Under the pieces are notes generated by a model. That model saw nothing but the letters and a program-made list of their open reading frames with translations. It was not told the DNA's origin and did not search any database. The translations under genes were made by a program, and so were the position numbers. From Paenibacillus eucommiae (GTDB lineage Bacteria; Bacillota; Bacilli; Paenibacillales; NBRC-103111), in the NCBI RefSeq assembly GCF_017874215.1, contig NZ_JAGGLB010000003.1, forward strand, positions 310,001-374,000: 64,000 nt of DNA. Reading direction: 5' to 3'. Positions 27,194 to 36,908 of the stretch are shown one piece after another (within the stretch, counting starts at the first letter, position 1; each line of letters begins with the position of its first letter).

Positions 27194-27921
27194 GCTATTC
27201 TCCTCCTCCCTACGACAAGCATCACAATAAATAAAATGACGATCACCGCTAAGAGAATAGTCGCTTGAAGCCATGCTAAACCTGCATTTGCCTGGTTCAT
27301 TTCGTTAATTGACATGAGGGACAGAGCCAGTGGATTTCCATACGATCCCATAAATTCGAAGAAGGCATTGTCAGGCAAGGGGAAGAAGATTCCGGTCAGG
27401 ATGATTAAGCCAAACCCATACACGCCACTCAATCCTTCAGATAGCTTATAGCTTTGTACAGAGAAAGTGATAATCAAACAAACAATACTGGATAAAATCG
27501 CCATCAAAGCAATGATATAGATGGTCCATAGCCAATTTCCCCATTCAACACCTAGAACAAATTGCGTAAATGTCATTAATACCACACCTAGCAGCATTGA
27601 AAAAACCGTGCCGCAGATCATAATTGAAAAAGCGTACATCGTTTGGTTAAAAGGCAGCGAATATAATCTCGTTTTAAATTCAGTAAAAAAATCAGTATAT
27701 ATATAAGCCATGACAATTGAACCACCAAATAGCTGCGCACTGAGTACCATGATGGTTGCCGCACTATTCATGATGGGTTGGGTTGTTTCAGCAATAGCAC
27801 CTGAGAGGATAACGGATAATACTGTGAGCATAATCATCGGAGACACAAGGTAGAGCAGCAAGAATGTATATCTCCTGAGCATGCGAAGTGCAGTGAATTT
27901 AACAGTAGATAGAGCTCTCAT
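27190..27921 (-). CDS. ABC-2 type transporter permease
   Basis: 243 residues with six hydrophobic helices, similar in size to YvfS. Contains YTDFFTEFKTRLYSLPF, the ABC-2 coupling segment. It overlaps both neighbours by 4 bp, so translation of the three transporter genes is coupled. A heterodimeric permease pair fits the two unequal subunits. Confidence 0.88.
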   Translation of the reverse strand: MRALSTVKFTALRMLRRYTFLLLYLVSPMIMLTVLSVILSGAIAETTQPIMNSAATIMVLSAQLFGGSIVMAYIYTDFFTEFKTRLYSLPFNQTMYAFSIMICGTVFSMLLGVVLMTFTQFVLGVEWGNWLWTIYIIALMAILSSIVCLIITFSVQSYKLSEGLSGVYGFGLIILTGIFFPLPDNAFFEFMGSYGNPLALSLMSINEMNQANAGLAWLQATILLAVIVILFIVMLVVGRRRIA

Positions 27922-28865
27922 GCCTCCTCCCCCTGATCCCTTAATTGGTTCCCTGTCAAGGTTAAGAAGACATCCTCTAAATTCGGTTTATCTACTTGGA
28001 TGCCGAGCACACTTGTGTGCTCCTTCACGAGTGTTAGAATTCGATCTAGATTGCCGGAATTAACCGCTGAAATCACTGTGATTTGGCCACCAGAAATTAG
28101 AACCTTTTTCACCCCGGTTACCTCTTCAAGACTCTTCAATGGGATTCGATCAGGATCTACCACGTCGAACTTGACTTTTTCTTCATGCTGAATCGTTTGA
28201 ATAAGTTCCTCTACAGTGCCCTCTTTGATGATCTGACCTTGATCCATTATCACCACTCTAGAAGCAATCGCTTGAACCTCCTCCATGTAGTGGGTCGTAT
28301 ATAAAATCGTTGTGCCGTTTTCTCTTAGCTTTTTCACGGATTCAAGAATATGCTTCCTAGACTGGGGATCGATGCCAACGGTAGGTTCATCCAATATTAG
28401 AAACTTAGGCCGATGTGTAAGTGCGCAAGCAATATTTAACCTGCGCTTCATCCCGCCAGAGAATTTGGAGGGCTTCTGATTCTGCTGATTTTCCAGGCCG
28501 ACAAACTCCAAGGCTTCTAGCACTCTTTTACGCTTCTCTGCCCCTTGTAGTCCATAAATGCCAGCAAAAAACAGCAAATTCTCCTTCGCCGTTAATTCTT
28601 CGAATACCGTAATCTCTTGTGTAACAAGACCCAGCTTCTCTTTATTTGAATTGGAAAACGGATGCTTCGAATCGCCAAAAAGCTCAACCCGTCCTCGCTC
28701 ATAAGGCTTCATTCCAGTTAAAGTCTGGATTAACGTCGTTTTACCTGCCCCATTTGGACCGAGTAAGCCGATGATTTCACCCTGGGCAATTTCAAGATCA
28801 ATATAATCCAGCACCACATGTGAGCCATACCGTTTTACCACACCCTGCATCGAAGCAATCGTCAT
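27918..28865 (-). CDS. ABC transporter ATP-binding protein
   Basis: 315 residues from the ATG at 28865 (AAGGGTG upstream). Walker A GPNGAGKTT, signature FSGGMKRRLN, Walker B FLILDEPTVGID and H-loop YTTHYMEE are all intact. A C-terminal extension of about 80 residues is usual for drug and peptide efflux ATPases of this class (DrrA/YvfR/LnrL). First gene of the operon; a 22-residue open frame with its own ribosome binding site ends 80 bp upstream. Confidence 0.92.
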   Translation of the reverse strand: MTIASMQGVVKRYGSHVVLDYIDLEIAQGEIIGLLGPNGAGKTTLIQTLTGMKPYERGRVELFGDSKHPFSNSNKEKLGLVTQEITVFEELTAKENLLFFAGIYGLQGAEKRKRVLEALEFVGLENQQNQKPSKFSGGMKRRLNIACALTHRPKFLILDEPTVGIDPQSRKHILESVKKLRENGTTILYTTHYMEEVQAIASRVVIMDQGQIIKEGTVEELIQTIQHEEKVKFDVVDPDRIPLKSLEEVTGVKKVLISGGQITVISAVNSGNLDRILTLVKEHTSVLGIQVDKPNLEDVFLTLTGNQLRDQGEEA

Positions 28866-28945
28866 ATTGTTCACCCTTTTTATAGTATCATTACTTCGAG
28901 TATAACACTGCATTAATCGGTTTGTAGTTACAATTGTCATTAAAA

Positions 28946-29014
28946 TCAGGTGCCTATTAGCTTGCTGCTAAGCTTGAGCGCTGCCGCGGCAGCTATAGCC
29001 TCTTTCCCCTCCAT
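28946..29014 (-). CDS. Possible 22-residue peptide upstream of the ABC operon
   Basis: MEGKEAIAAAAALKLSSKLIGT, with AGAAGG 6 nt before the ATG. The sequence is Ala-rich and weakly amphipathic. It could be a leader peptide, a secreted signal, or chance; no conserved partner is known to me. Confidence 0.35.
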   Translation of the reverse strand: MEGKEAIAAAAALKLSSKLIGT

Positions 29015-29125
29015 ATTAATCCTTCTAAGTGTATAGTTATTTTTTATCTTGCACCCAATCATCTTAAATCCTAAAATAAGGAAATAGTAAATCGGGTTTT
29101 GTGTCCCCTTTTGGAGGAAATAACG

Positions 29126-30883
29126 GTGAAAATACCTGTAAAGCAATATTGGCGACTACTCAGCACATATTTACGGTACGAGAAAAGTAAGCTCGTCTTC
29201 CTTACATGCCTTCTGCTGACTGGCATCGCACTGCAGCTGTGGAATCCACAAGTTATACGCCATTTTATCGACACCGTTCAGAAACCCGGTACCCCGCTTG
29301 GCGAACTGATCGGCATTGCATTTCTTTTTATTGCCGCAGCGTTATTGTATCAATTGACCAACGTGACTGCTGTCTATCTGGGCGAACAGGTTGGATGGGC
29401 TGCAACCAATGAATTGCGCGGGGATTTGGCAGAGCATTGTCTGCAGTTGGACCCCTCCTTCCACAAGGAACGGACAAGCGGCGAAATGATACAACGCATT
29501 GACGGTGATGTAAACGAACTCTCCAACTTTTTTTCCAATTTCGTGTTCGTGCTGTTTGCCAATCTCATTTTGATTGCTGGTGTGCTGGTAATGCTGTTCC
29601 TTGAAGATTGGCGTTTGGGCGCCGGGATGAGCGTCTTTGTAGTGGTCTCCATTATTGTTTTGCAGCGGGTCCGGGCCCACTTCTCACCATTATGGATCAA
29701 GCGAAGTGTCGTTTATGCACAATTTTATGGTTTTATTGGTGAGCATCTGGCCGGAACCGAAGATACCCGGGCGAACGGAGCCGTCGGATTTGTGATGCGA
29801 GGTTTTCATCAGCTATTAAGAAAGCTTTTTCCAATCAGCTTTAATGCTAATATGGGCAGTTATACGATGTGGGTATCCACGATCTTTATCTTCACGCTCG
29901 GCCGCTCTCTCGCCTTGTTGTATTGTGGTTACTTGTGGTCGACAAATTCGATGAGTTTGGGCACTATTTATTTGGTATTCACCTACACGGAGCTGCTTAA
30001 TCATCCCTTGGAACAAATCCGAACGCAAATTCAGGATTTACAGCGGGCCGATGCCAGTATAACAAGAGTAAGCGAGCTATTCGCGACTCGTTCCAAGCTT
30101 TTGGAAAGTGATACGGCTTTAGAGCTTCCGAAGGGAGCACTGTCGGTTTCCTTTGCTGATGTCTCGTTTGCTTATGCTGGAGAAGATGAAGGAACTGTAC
30201 TACATAACGTCGACTTTACTTTACAGCCTGGTCATGTGCTTGGCTTGCTTGGGCGGACGGGAAGCGGCAAAAGCACTTTGGCGAGGCTGTTAATCCGTTT
30301 TTACGATGTGGGGACGGGTGCAATTCAGCTTGGCGGGACCGATGTACGTAACGTTCCATTAACCGATCTGCGCCAGCGGATCGGCATGGTGTCGCAAAAT
30401 ATTCAGCTGTTTCAAGCTTCCGTCCGAGACAATCTGACCCTATACGACCGGTCGATACCGGACGATAAGCTGTACGAGGTTCTTGCTGAGCTGGGCTTAA
30501 GCCATTGGGTTGAATCACTCGGTGAAGGGCTTGATACACAGCTTGCCTCAGGCGGCGGAGGCTTGTCCTCCGGAGAAGCTCAATTACTCGCATTCGCCCG
30601 TGTCTTCCTCGCCGATCCGGGGCTGATCATTCTTGACGAAGCTTCTTCCCGGCTCGATCCCGCGACGGAAATGCTTATCGAGAGAGCCATTGATAAGCTG
30701 CTTGCGGGTAGAACGGCTATCATTATTGCCCATCGGCTTGCAACGATTAAAAGAGCGGATGATATTCTCATTCTAGATGCAGGTCATGCAGTTGAATTTG
30801 GGCCGCAGGCTAAGCTTGCCGCTGATCCAGGTTCCAGGCTGTCCCAACTGCTGCAAATTGGTGTAGGGGAGGTACTTGTGTGA
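29126..30883 (+). CDS. ABC exporter half-transporter, subunit 1 (catalytic)
   Basis: 585 residues from GTG (29126) with GGAGG 10 nt upstream. Six membrane helices in about 20-310 and a nucleotide-binding domain with Walker A GRTGSGKST, Walker B LIILDEASS (with the catalytic Glu) and H-loop IIIAHRLAT. Its signature is LSSGEAQ, a departure from LSGGQ. The next gene overlaps by 4 bp and encodes the partner, so this is a heterodimeric type IV exporter, probably for a drug, lipid or peptide. Confidence 0.92.
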   Translation: MKIPVKQYWRLLSTYLRYEKSKLVFLTCLLLTGIALQLWNPQVIRHFIDTVQKPGTPLGELIGIAFLFIAAALLYQLTNVTAVYLGEQVGWAATNELRGDLAEHCLQLDPSFHKERTSGEMIQRIDGDVNELSNFFSNFVFVLFANLILIAGVLVMLFLEDWRLGAGMSVFVVVSIIVLQRVRAHFSPLWIKRSVVYAQFYGFIGEHLAGTEDTRANGAVGFVMRGFHQLLRKLFPISFNANMGSYTMWVSTIFIFTLGRSLALLYCGYLWSTNSMSLGTIYLVFTYTELLNHPLEQIRTQIQDLQRADASITRVSELFATRSKLLESDTALELPKGALSVSFADVSFAYAGEDEGTVLHNVDFTLQPGHVLGLLGRTGSGKSTLARLLIRFYDVGTGAIQLGGTDVRNVPLTDLRQRIGMVSQNIQLFQASVRDNLTLYDRSIPDDKLYEVLAELGLSHWVESLGEGLDTQLASGGGGLSSGEAQLLAFARVFLADPGLIILDEASSRLDPATEMLIERAIDKLLAGRTAIIIAHRLATIKRADDILILDAGHAVEFGPQAKLAADPGSRLSQLLQIGVGEVLV

Positions 30884-32649
30884 ATGCTGCTTTAGGAACT
30901 ACTCTGCGTTTCATGTGGAGGCTTATCTGTTACCGCCCCATTCTGTATACGGCTAACGCTTTGTTCTGGGCAGGCGTCCATCTATTCCCTCTTCTACCCG
31001 GTCTCGTCATTCAGCAGTTTTTCGACACCCTGATAGGTACTGCCAGTTGGTCGCTCGGGGCTTCAAGTCTGGCCATGCTGCTTATGGCGATAGCAGTCGT
31101 TCGAATCGTAAATATTTACTGCGGTGCTATTACCGATACGATTCATCGGTTCAGCATGAGTGCGCTGCTTAGGAGAAATATGCTGCAGCAAATATTACGT
31201 CAGCCTGCAGCAGCGGCGATTCCCTGCTCTCCCGGAGAGGCGCTAACACAATTCCGCGACGACGCGGATCAGGCGGAGTCCGCTATTAGCTGGACGCTCG
31301 ATCTGATTGGCAAGGTTTTATTTGCAGCCGTGGCGATAATGATCTTGATGCAGATTCATGTGCAAATCACCTGCTTCGTCTTTTTGCCTATCGTTCTTGT
31401 CGTATCTCTCACCCAGATGGCAGCGAAGCGGCTGCAGTCATACAGAACCGTAAGTCGCGAGGCGACTGGTAAAGTAACGGGTATGGTAGGCGAAATGTTC
31501 GACTCTGTGCAGACGATTCAACTGGCAGGTGCTCAAGAAAGGGTTATCAACCGCTTTCGTGATTTGAATCGGCAGCGTAGAAAGGCAGTACTGAAAGACC
31601 GGTTGTTTACCTTATTGCTCGATTCCGTCTTTTCGAATATTGTCAACGTGGGAACAGGGTTAATTCTGCTTCTTGGGGCAACTTCGATGCAGCGTTCCGA
31701 ATTGACCATTGGTGATTTTGCACTTTTTGTCTACTATTTAACGTTCGTTACCGATTTCACCAAGTTTTTCGGAAACTTTCTGTCCGTTATTCAGCAGTCA
31801 GGCATCTCGTTTAAACGAATGAACGAACTGCTGCAAGGAGCCCCCTCTGCCCTCCTTACAGAGCATCATCCCTTACATCTGAAAGGAGAAATACCAGCAG
31901 CAGCCGAGTCAAAGAATGGACCAGATAGTCCCTTCGATACGCTTACCGTTAGCGGCCTTACTTACCGGTATCCGTCAAATGGAAGAGGCATCGAGGATAT
32001 AAGCTTTGAGCTCCGCCGCGGCAGCTTTACGATTATTACGGGGCGTATCGGTTCCGGCAAAACAACGCTTGTTCGTTCAGTACTGGGCTTGCTTCCACTT
32101 CAAGCAGGTGACATACGTTGGAATCAAGAACTGGTTACTAATCCGGATACGTTCTTTATGCCACCTGTATGTTCCTATACCTCACAAGTTCCTAATCTAT
32201 TCAGTGATACTCTGCTGAACAATATATTGCTGGGCTTACCTCGGGATGAAGACCGTTTGGATAAGGCGATTCATACCGCAGTAATGGAGAAAGATCTGGT
32301 ATCGCTTGAGCTTGGCCTTGAAACCTTGATCGGTCAAAAGGGTGTAAAGCTTTCTGGCGGTCAAATACAACGGACTGCAGCTGCGCGGATGCTCATTCGT
32401 GAAACGGAATTGCTCGTATTCGACGATCTATCAAGCGCACTTGATGTAGCAACAGAGCAATTGCTGTGGGCGAGGATAAGGCAAATGCCGAATAAAACAT
32501 GCCTGGTTATTTCCAATAGTAAAGCTGCTCTCAGGCAAGCCGATCATATTATCGTAATGAAAGAAGGGGGTATAGTGTCCCAGGGGAAGCTATCCGATTT
32601 GCTGGCTCATTGTGCTGAAATGCGTCTGCTGTGGAATGATACAAACTGA
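30880..32649 (+). CDS. ABC exporter half-transporter, subunit 2 (degenerate site)
   Basis: 589 residues, GTG start behind AGGGGAGG. It has six membrane helices and a nucleotide-binding domain with Walker A GRIGSGKTT and a canonical signature LSGGQ. However, Walker B reads LLVFDDLSS (Asp in place of the catalytic Glu) and the H-loop His is missing (LVISNSKAAL). Together with subunit 1 this gives one active ATP site and one degenerate site, as in BmrCD/LmrCD-type exporters. Confidence 0.92.
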   Translation: MNAALGTTLRFMWRLICYRPILYTANALFWAGVHLFPLLPGLVIQQFFDTLIGTASWSLGASSLAMLLMAIAVVRIVNIYCGAITDTIHRFSMSALLRRNMLQQILRQPAAAAIPCSPGEALTQFRDDADQAESAISWTLDLIGKVLFAAVAIMILMQIHVQITCFVFLPIVLVVSLTQMAAKRLQSYRTVSREATGKVTGMVGEMFDSVQTIQLAGAQERVINRFRDLNRQRRKAVLKDRLFTLLLDSVFSNIVNVGTGLILLLGATSMQRSELTIGDFALFVYYLTFVTDFTKFFGNFLSVIQQSGISFKRMNELLQGAPSALLTEHHPLHLKGEIPAAAESKNGPDSPFDTLTVSGLTYRYPSNGRGIEDISFELRRGSFTIITGRIGSGKTTLVRSVLGLLPLQAGDIRWNQELVTNPDTFFMPPVCSYTSQVPNLFSDTLLNNILLGLPRDEDRLDKAIHTAVMEKDLVSLELGLETLIGQKGVKLSGGQIQRTAAARMLIRETELLVFDDLSSALDVATEQLLWARIRQMPNKTCLVISNSKAALRQADHIIVMKEGGIVSQGKLSDLLAHCAEMRLLWNDTN

Positions 32650-32715
32650 ATATAATACCTGATTGTGGAAATGATATCAATATGATTAACTTCCTTTTCC
32701 TGTAAGGAGAATTGC

Positions 32716-34302
32716 ATGCGGAACCAGTCAACGGATAACGACCTTACACCAAGCCATTCGCTCGCTTCAGAAGCCAAACCTGATCAGCTTTCAGAAGAAG
32801 GCCTGGGCTCCAATGCCATTTCTACCTGCTTGCAAGACAATTTATGGCGCATAGAAGAATTTTTTGCAAGTTGTGAGGATTTGAAGCTCTTCGCTTGGAG
32901 CTATGGTCCAAAGCTGGAGCAAACAGCATTTTCTGCTTATTTTGACACGCTGATTAAGTCTAATGATAAAAACTATATGAGAGATACACTGCAGAATCTC
33001 GTTGCTCACAAGCTCGGTCCCGCAATGACCGTTACAGTTGAAGATGTAATAGGATTTTTTGAAAGCGATGGCGTGAGCTCTCCGTCAGCAGAACTGCTCA
33101 ACAATATCGATCAGGCTGTCAAAAGTATTCTGGACGGAAAAGTAGTCATCTTCTTTAACGAATGGCACAAAGCGCTAAGTTATCACGCCCTCGATGTTGA
33201 GCAGCGACAGGCAACCGAACCTATTACGGAGCCAAGCGTACAAGGACCCCACGTAAGCTTCATAGAGAATCTTGAGCGAAATATCGGCGTGATTCGAAGC
33301 CTGCTTAAATCTCCAAAGCTTAAATTCGAGTTTTTTACAGCTGGTGAGCAGAGCCAAAGAGTCATCGCATACGGCTATTTGGATGGAACCGTGATGCCCG
33401 AAACGCTAATCGACTTCAAGCAGCGCATTGCAAAAATCGATAAGGAAGAAATTCTTGAGTCCTCGTACTTAGAAGAATGGATTGGGGATTCCCCCTATTC
33501 CCCCTTTCCGCAGGTCCGATATACGGAACGGCCAGATAACGTCATCTCAGCGCTGCTCGACGGCAAGATTATCGCTATGGTGAACGGGAGTCCATCTACG
33601 CTAATCTGTCCGGGCAATTTCCTGGAGTTCTTTGTTACTAGCGAAGATTATTATTATCGAACCATCTTCTCATCATTAATTCGATTGATTCGGGTGACCG
33701 CTTTTATTATTGCGCTGATGCTTCCCAGTTCATATATCGCTTTATCCAACTTTCATTCGGAGCTTATTCCGACCGTTCTGCTTCTTGCCATATTGAACAC
33801 GCGGGAAGGCATTCCATTTCCGGCTTTGGTTGAAGCGCTAATTATGGAATTCTTCTTTGAATTGTTGAGGGAAGCCGGCATTCGATTACCCCGGCCAATC
33901 GGCTCCGCCGTAAGTATCGTCGGGGCACTGGTCATAGGACAAGCAGCCATTCAATCCCAGATTGCTTCACCTGTTATGGTCATTGTCGTCGCATTAACGG
34001 GGATTGCCTCATTTGCACTGCCTCAATACAACATGGCCATCGCGATTCGAATCCTGCGTTTTCCGTTAATGATTTTAGCCGCAACATTCGGAGGACTTGG
34101 CATTATGATCGGTTTGCTCCTTATTTACCTCCATCTGGCAACCTTACGCTCATTGGGACAGCCGTACCTGGCTCCAGTAACACCGATGAACATCAACCGG
34201 CTGCGGGATACACTTATCGTCTTGCCACGACGGATGCTGCTTCATTCTCTTCGCAATCGGCATCTGTACAAAAAGACCTCGGAAGGGAAGAAGGTAAAGT
34301 GA
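32716..34302 (+). CDS. GerA-family germinant receptor A subunit (second operon)
   Basis: 528 residues, paralogous to the protein at 20727-22226: same order of a soluble N-domain (about 1-300), YTERPDNVISALLDGKIIAMV and membrane part with REAGIRLPRPIGSAVSIVGALVIGQAAI. The first 100 residues are longer and less conserved, which fits ligand divergence. TAAGGAGA precedes the ATG. First gene of an A-C-D-B operon; overlaps the C gene by 4 bp. Confidence 0.93.
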   Translation: MRNQSTDNDLTPSHSLASEAKPDQLSEEGLGSNAISTCLQDNLWRIEEFFASCEDLKLFAWSYGPKLEQTAFSAYFDTLIKSNDKNYMRDTLQNLVAHKLGPAMTVTVEDVIGFFESDGVSSPSAELLNNIDQAVKSILDGKVVIFFNEWHKALSYHALDVEQRQATEPITEPSVQGPHVSFIENLERNIGVIRSLLKSPKLKFEFFTAGEQSQRVIAYGYLDGTVMPETLIDFKQRIAKIDKEEILESSYLEEWIGDSPYSPFPQVRYTERPDNVISALLDGKIIAMVNGSPSTLICPGNFLEFFVTSEDYYYRTIFSSLIRLIRVTAFIIALMLPSSYIALSNFHSELIPTVLLLAILNTREGIPFPALVEALIMEFFFELLREAGIRLPRPIGSAVSIVGALVIGQAAIQSQIASPVMVIVVALTGIASFALPQYNMAIAIRILRFPLMILAATFGGLGIMIGLLLIYLHLATLRSLGQPYLAPVTPMNINRLRDTLIVLPRRMLLHSLRNRHLYKKTSEGKKVK

Positions 34303-35474
34303 AGCCACGTGCATCCTTTCTCGTTTCTTTTCTTATCCTTCTTATGACTACTGGTTGCTGGGATAATAATGAATTGGATGAATATGGGTATGTTCAAGCG
34401 GTAGCGATTGACCGGACTAAGGATAATCTAATCCAGTTAACGACCCATTTCTACAATCCTACCAACAAAATGGGAATGGAAGGCGGGGACAACTCTGCAA
34501 AAAAGGGCATCAATATCGAAACAACCGGGGATACAATCTTTGAGGCCATACGTGACATCCCGATGAAGTTTGGGCGCAAGCCCAAATGGGATCATATGCG
34601 TGTAATTTTGCTCGGAGAACAGCTGGCCAGAACCCAGAACGTAAGGGAAGTGCTCGATTATTTCTCAAGAGATCACGAACCACGCGGTACTGTGCTCCCT
34701 TTAGTTGCCAAAGGATCCGCCAGTAATTTTCTGAAAATTCAACCATTTATAGAACAGACCATCGGTCAACAGTTAAAAAAAATGGAAACCAGCGGTTCCC
34801 ATTATTCGGCTAAAACGTCTAGCATCCCATTATACGAGCTGGCTATTCAACTGAAAAGTCCATCCAAAACATCCGCCATCCCTTATATTCATAAAAGCAA
34901 CTCGCAGAATGAAGCCATGGTATCTGGGGTCGCGTTTATCAAGGACGGCAAGCTGGTCAGCTTACTTAAAGAGAAGGATACTGAAGCATTCATGATGCTG
35001 ACAAACAAATATTACTCTGGGATACTGGTTTTCCCTTGCTTAGGCAGCGCTGAAGCGCAGGGTCAAGTGCAAAACAAAGAATCGCTAGAGGTTCTCTCTC
35101 TCGACAGCAGAGTAACTCCCAAAGTGACAGGAAATGAAGTGACAGTCGATGTGAAGATTCGAATCAAAGGAAATATTGGCGAACTCCGATGTTCCCTCTT
35201 GAAATCAAAAGAAGACATTCAGCGCTTTGAGGAGCGAATTAACAACCAAGTCGGACAACAAATAAAGCACGTAATATCGATTTTCAAGCGGCAGAAGCTG
35301 GATGCCATCGGAATCGGAAATCAGATTTACAGGAAAAATCCGAAGCTTTGGAAGCATCTGGAGCCAACCTGGGACAAACGTTTTGCCCAAAGCAGTTTTC
35401 ATGTAGAGGTTGAAACTGAAGTGCTAAATACCGGCATGAACGTAGGAACTCCATTTGGCATAAAGGGGAAGTAG
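34299..35474 (+). CDS. Ger(x)C germinant receptor lipoprotein (second operon)
   Basis: 391 residues from GTG. Lipoprotein signal with lipobox LMTTGC, then WDNNELDEYGYVQAVAIDRT, the standard Ger(x)C beginning, and the C-terminal block IGIGNQIYRKNPKLWKHLEP. It would be anchored in the spore inner membrane with the A and B subunits. Confidence 0.93.
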   Translation: MKPRASFLVSFLILLMTTGCWDNNELDEYGYVQAVAIDRTKDNLIQLTTHFYNPTNKMGMEGGDNSAKKGINIETTGDTIFEAIRDIPMKFGRKPKWDHMRVILLGEQLARTQNVREVLDYFSRDHEPRGTVLPLVAKGSASNFLKIQPFIEQTIGQQLKKMETSGSHYSAKTSSIPLYELAIQLKSPSKTSAIPYIHKSNSQNEAMVSGVAFIKDGKLVSLLKEKDTEAFMMLTNKYYSGILVFPCLGSAEAQGQVQNKESLEVLSLDSRVTPKVTGNEVTVDVKIRIKGNIGELRCSLLKSKEDIQRFEERINNQVGQQIKHVISIFKRQKLDAIGIGNQIYRKNPKLWKHLEPTWDKRFAQSSFHVEVETEVLNTGMNVGTPFGIKGK

Positions 35475-35476
35475 CC

Positions 35477-35722
35477 GTGTATGGACAATTGGTCTGCATC
35501 TTGATACTAGCTGCCGTAATGCTGATCTGCGACTTCCCTAAGTTCAGCAGTGCCTGCAGCCGCGATCGGCTTGTTTATGGAGCTATGATGGTGGTTATTC
35601 TTTATCTTGGATTTATTTTTGTTGCGGCTAAGCCGTGGCCTAATCTTGACACAATCTTCAATTTATTCACAGGTCCAGCCAAGCAAATTGTCCAATGGCT
35701 CGATCCTGCAAAATCCTCATAA
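35477..35722 (+). CDS. Small membrane protein, GerD-subunit type (second operon)
   Basis: 81 residues from GTG, 2 bp after the C-gene stop, with GGGGA upstream. Two hydrophobic helices (about 5-20 and 33-52) and a short tail with AAKPWPNLDTIF. The same position in the operon as the 55-residue protein at 23430-23597, but a different sequence and topology. Confidence 0.8.
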   Translation: MYGQLVCILILAAVMLICDFPKFSSACSRDRLVYGAMMVVILYLGFIFVAAKPWPNLDTIFNLFTGPAKQIVQWLDPAKSS

Positions 35723-35746
35723 TGAACCTGGAATTGGGAGGAACTC

Positions 35747-36862
35747 ATGAGTAATCAAGAACGTGTTAGCTCTGTCCAGATGACCATGCTGTTCCTCTTC
35801 TTTATGACAGGCTCTTCTATCGTAATCATCCCCGCTCCCCTGACGAACGTTGCTGGCAATGGAGCATGGATTTCACTTCTTATTGCCTCGGCAATAGGGA
35901 TGCTTCTCCTGGCCGTCGTTCATTATTTATACCGGCAATTTCCTGGTAAATCACTAATTGAATACAGTCGCATTACATTAGGAAATGGATGGACCATGCT
36001 GCTGTTCATTCCATTCACCTGCGTAATGTTCTGGCATGTAGCGGGCATTGTGATAGAGATTGAAACCTTTTTTAAAAGTACAATGTTAAAAGAAACCCCT
36101 ACTTATGCCGTAAGCTCCCTGTTTTTCGTAACGATTGCTTTGACGGCACTAGCTGGAATTGAGGTGATTGCCAGAATGGCCGCCTTCTTATTGGCCTTGA
36201 TGTTTGGATTAATCATCATGATTTTGGTGCTTGTTGGCAACCTATATCATCCCGAATACCTCCTTCCTGTCTTGTCGAATGGGATTGGACCCATTCTTAA
36301 TGCCGCTTATATCACTTATGGCTTCCCTTATTCCGAGCTTGTGGTTTTTGCCATAATTTTGCCGTATATACGGAGCGAAGATACCTCTAAGGTCGGGAAG
36401 CACTTGTATCTAGCACTTATCGTCAATGTAGTGACTTTACTGGCATCGATCATTTGCAGCATCATGGTACTGGGTCCGTTGTCCGGTGACCTCAAATATT
36501 CGCTATACCAGTTGGCACGGTTAATCTTTATTCAGGAAATAATCGAAAGGATCGAATCCGTAATCGGCATCTCGCTCATTGTCGGCTTTTACTTCAAAGC
36601 CTCCATCCTGCTCATTATTTTAATGCGGGTTTTGGCGCAAATGCTCAAATTAGAAAATGAGCGTCTCCTTGTCTTTCCGGTCGCTTTTATCTGCCTGCTG
36701 TTATCGCTCACCACCTATACCAATGAATCTGCACTTGAAGAATTAGTCAATGTAACATGGCCTTTACTCAATAATATAGCCTATTCATTTCCACTGCTTC
36801 TGATCTTCGGAGTTGCATTAATACGGCGTTTCAACACACGGAACAAAAAACAAGATTTATGA
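35747..36862 (+). CDS. GerB-family spore germination permease (second operon)
   Basis: 371 residues, about ten membrane helices, beginning VSSVQMTMLFLFFMTGSSIV and containing ILNAAYITYGFPYSELVVFAIILP. GGGAGG precedes the ATG. Completes a second full receptor 8 kb from the first. Confidence 0.93.
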   Translation: MSNQERVSSVQMTMLFLFFMTGSSIVIIPAPLTNVAGNGAWISLLIASAIGMLLLAVVHYLYRQFPGKSLIEYSRITLGNGWTMLLFIPFTCVMFWHVAGIVIEIETFFKSTMLKETPTYAVSSLFFVTIALTALAGIEVIARMAAFLLALMFGLIIMILVLVGNLYHPEYLLPVLSNGIGPILNAAYITYGFPYSELVVFAIILPYIRSEDTSKVGKHLYLALIVNVVTLLASIICSIMVLGPLSGDLKYSLYQLARLIFIQEIIERIESVIGISLIVGFYFKASILLIILMRVLAQMLKLENERLLVFPVAFICLLLSLTTYTNESALEELVNVTWPLLNNIAYSFPLLLIFGVALIRRFNTRNKKQDL

Positions 36863-36908
36863 CAGGGAACATTCAGACCTCAGATTTCAGAGACGATGCG
36901 AACAATGT

